Origin: Bin5 sp965208965
GTDB taxonomy: Bacteria > Chloroflexota > Anaerolineae > Caldilineales > Caldilineaceae
DNA length: 64,000 bases
Direction: 5' to 3'
NCBI GenBank assembly: GCA_965208965.1
Contig: OZ242384.1
Location: 1,860,001 to 1,924,000 of the forward strand
Numbering within the stretch: the first letter of the stretch is position 1; each line of letters opens with the position of its first letter. This document shows positions 63,487 to 64,000 of the stretch, piece by piece. The notes beneath the pieces are model-generated. The model had not been told where the DNA came from and made no database searches. It saw only the letters and a list, made by a program, of their open reading frames with translations. Made by a program: the position numbers and the translations under genes.

Positions 63487-63915
63487 TTTCCTTCCGCGCT
63501 CTGTTTCATACCCTGTGTCACTGTCGTTCGTGACTTAGGTCAATTGAACAAGAGAACAGAAGCACGGTCTTCGCTTGCGATAAACGTAAATTCTGGTTTT
63601 CATTCGAGATCGACATGAAACGGCACGAACTGCCGCCCCTCCGTGCATAAGTTGCCGTTTACCGTTCTTCGCGCCCCCTTCGTGTCCTTTCGCGGATCAA
63701 CAAGGTGTTGCCGTTCTTAGTGCCCCTTCGTGTCCTTCGTGGATCAACCAATGTAAGGTTTTTCCCGTGGATGCCCCGGTTCAGACAAAGGCCCGAGTTG
63801 GGTTGGCTCTGATTTTGGTTCCCAGGCCTCGTTGACGTTAATCTGTGCCGAATCCTACTCAGTCCAATCGCTGAACTCTCCCTTGGCGGCACTGTTGATT
63901 CCGGGTTGAGACGAC
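63487..63915. repeat. Gene-free spacer with TTCGTGTCCTTCGTGGATC repeats
   Basis: No gene is convincing here. Between about 63668 and 63750 two near-copies of a unit (CCTTCGTGTCCTTTCGCGGATCAA / CTTCGTGTCCTTCGTGGATCAA-type, about 50 nt apart) occur. Their complement, GATCCACGAAGGACACGAAG, matches the repeat type at 14448-14580 in opposite orientation. The arginine-rich frame on the minus strand here (63659-63934) is produced by the repeat. Confidence 0.6.
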
Positions 63916-64000
63916 ATGAAAGAAGCGACGGCACGTGTAAAGATCAATAAGCTGCTGGAGACGGCTGGGTGGCGGTTCCTTGAGGGCGAAGAGGGGCCTG
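63916..64000 (+). CDS. Start of a restriction- or methylase-type gene (cut by window end)
   Basis: An ATG at 63916 opens a frame of 28 codons to the end of the window: MKEATARVKINKLLETAGWR, then FLEGEEGP. The pattern 'ATARxKINKLLExAGWRF' is typical of the N-terminus of type I-like restriction subunits or DEAD-box/N6-methylase proteins, where it leads into an HSDR_N-type nuclease domain. The call rests on these few residues only. Confidence 0.4.
   Translation, partial: MKEATARVKINKLLETAGWRFLEGEEGP

Noticed and set aside
63659..63934. Minus-strand frame containing DPRRTRRGTKN
   Set aside because: Produced by the dispersed intergenic repeat, not by a gene.

Overview
The window is 64 kb of GC-rich bacterial chromosome with short intergenic gaps. 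The gene set fits Chloroflexota, probably of the Caldilineae/Anaerolineae type: a Ycf45-like R3H ATPase next to tmk and a cyclic-di-AMP receptor, many lipoprotein substrate-binding proteins, an LplB/LplC-type sugar importer with a GH4 enzyme, and PIN-domain toxins. This placement is an inference from gene content; there is no rRNA or ribosomal protein here to confirm it.

Region 1 (1-13.3 kb) is housekeeping: a sucrase/ferredoxin-like protein (cut by the window edge), an MFS transporter, a membrane Fe-S oxidoreductase, rhomboid protease, guanylate kinase, an FmdB zinc ribbon, a cyclic-di-AMP receptor, thymidylate kinase, an R3H/AAA ATPase, a GNAT acetyltransferase and a zinc-ribbon metalloprotease. 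An IS5-family element (9130-9960) has landed inside the minus-strand run GNAT, R3H-ATPase, tmk.

Region 2 (13.4-34.7 kb) is an accessory, defence-type island built from intact and broken modules. It holds a stand-alone DprA-like protein, a mobile AAA ATPase, an orphan antitoxin, an Abi_C relic, a two-gene Pycsar system (nucleotide cyclase plus transmembrane effector), and a less GC-rich block with a small ORF, a possible endonuclease-type DNA-binding protein and a Ser/Thr kinase-TPR pair. An IS3 element, itself carrying an ORF-less group II intron, has removed the N-terminus of the kinase. Relics of a DUF4297-type nuclease, two related 55-56 bp IS-end-like scars, an N6-adenine methylase with a PLD-helicase, and an ISAs1 relic close the island.

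Region 3 (34.8-46.8 kb) has three paralogous branched-chain-type substrate-binding lipoproteins without permeases, a zinc-ribbon membrane glycosyltransferase, three VOC proteins, three tRNA-Ala genes, a DUF1801 protein, a MarR regulator, RNase HI and a small-molecule kinase.

Region 4 (46.8-54.4 kb) starts with a broken VapBC-like pair whose end supplies the promoter of a sugar ABC operon. That operon is decaying: its binding protein is frameshifted at a 61-nt-spaced repeat, and its GH4 gene is frameshifted and truncated. An intact Phd-VapC pair and two further small loci follow. Region 5 (54.4-64 kb) has RNase PH, a LacI regulator, a DUF58-MoxR pair, a 933-residue glycosidase-like protein with Cna-B-like repeats and probably a leaderless message, a sugar-binding lipoprotein, and the first codons of another gene at the right edge.
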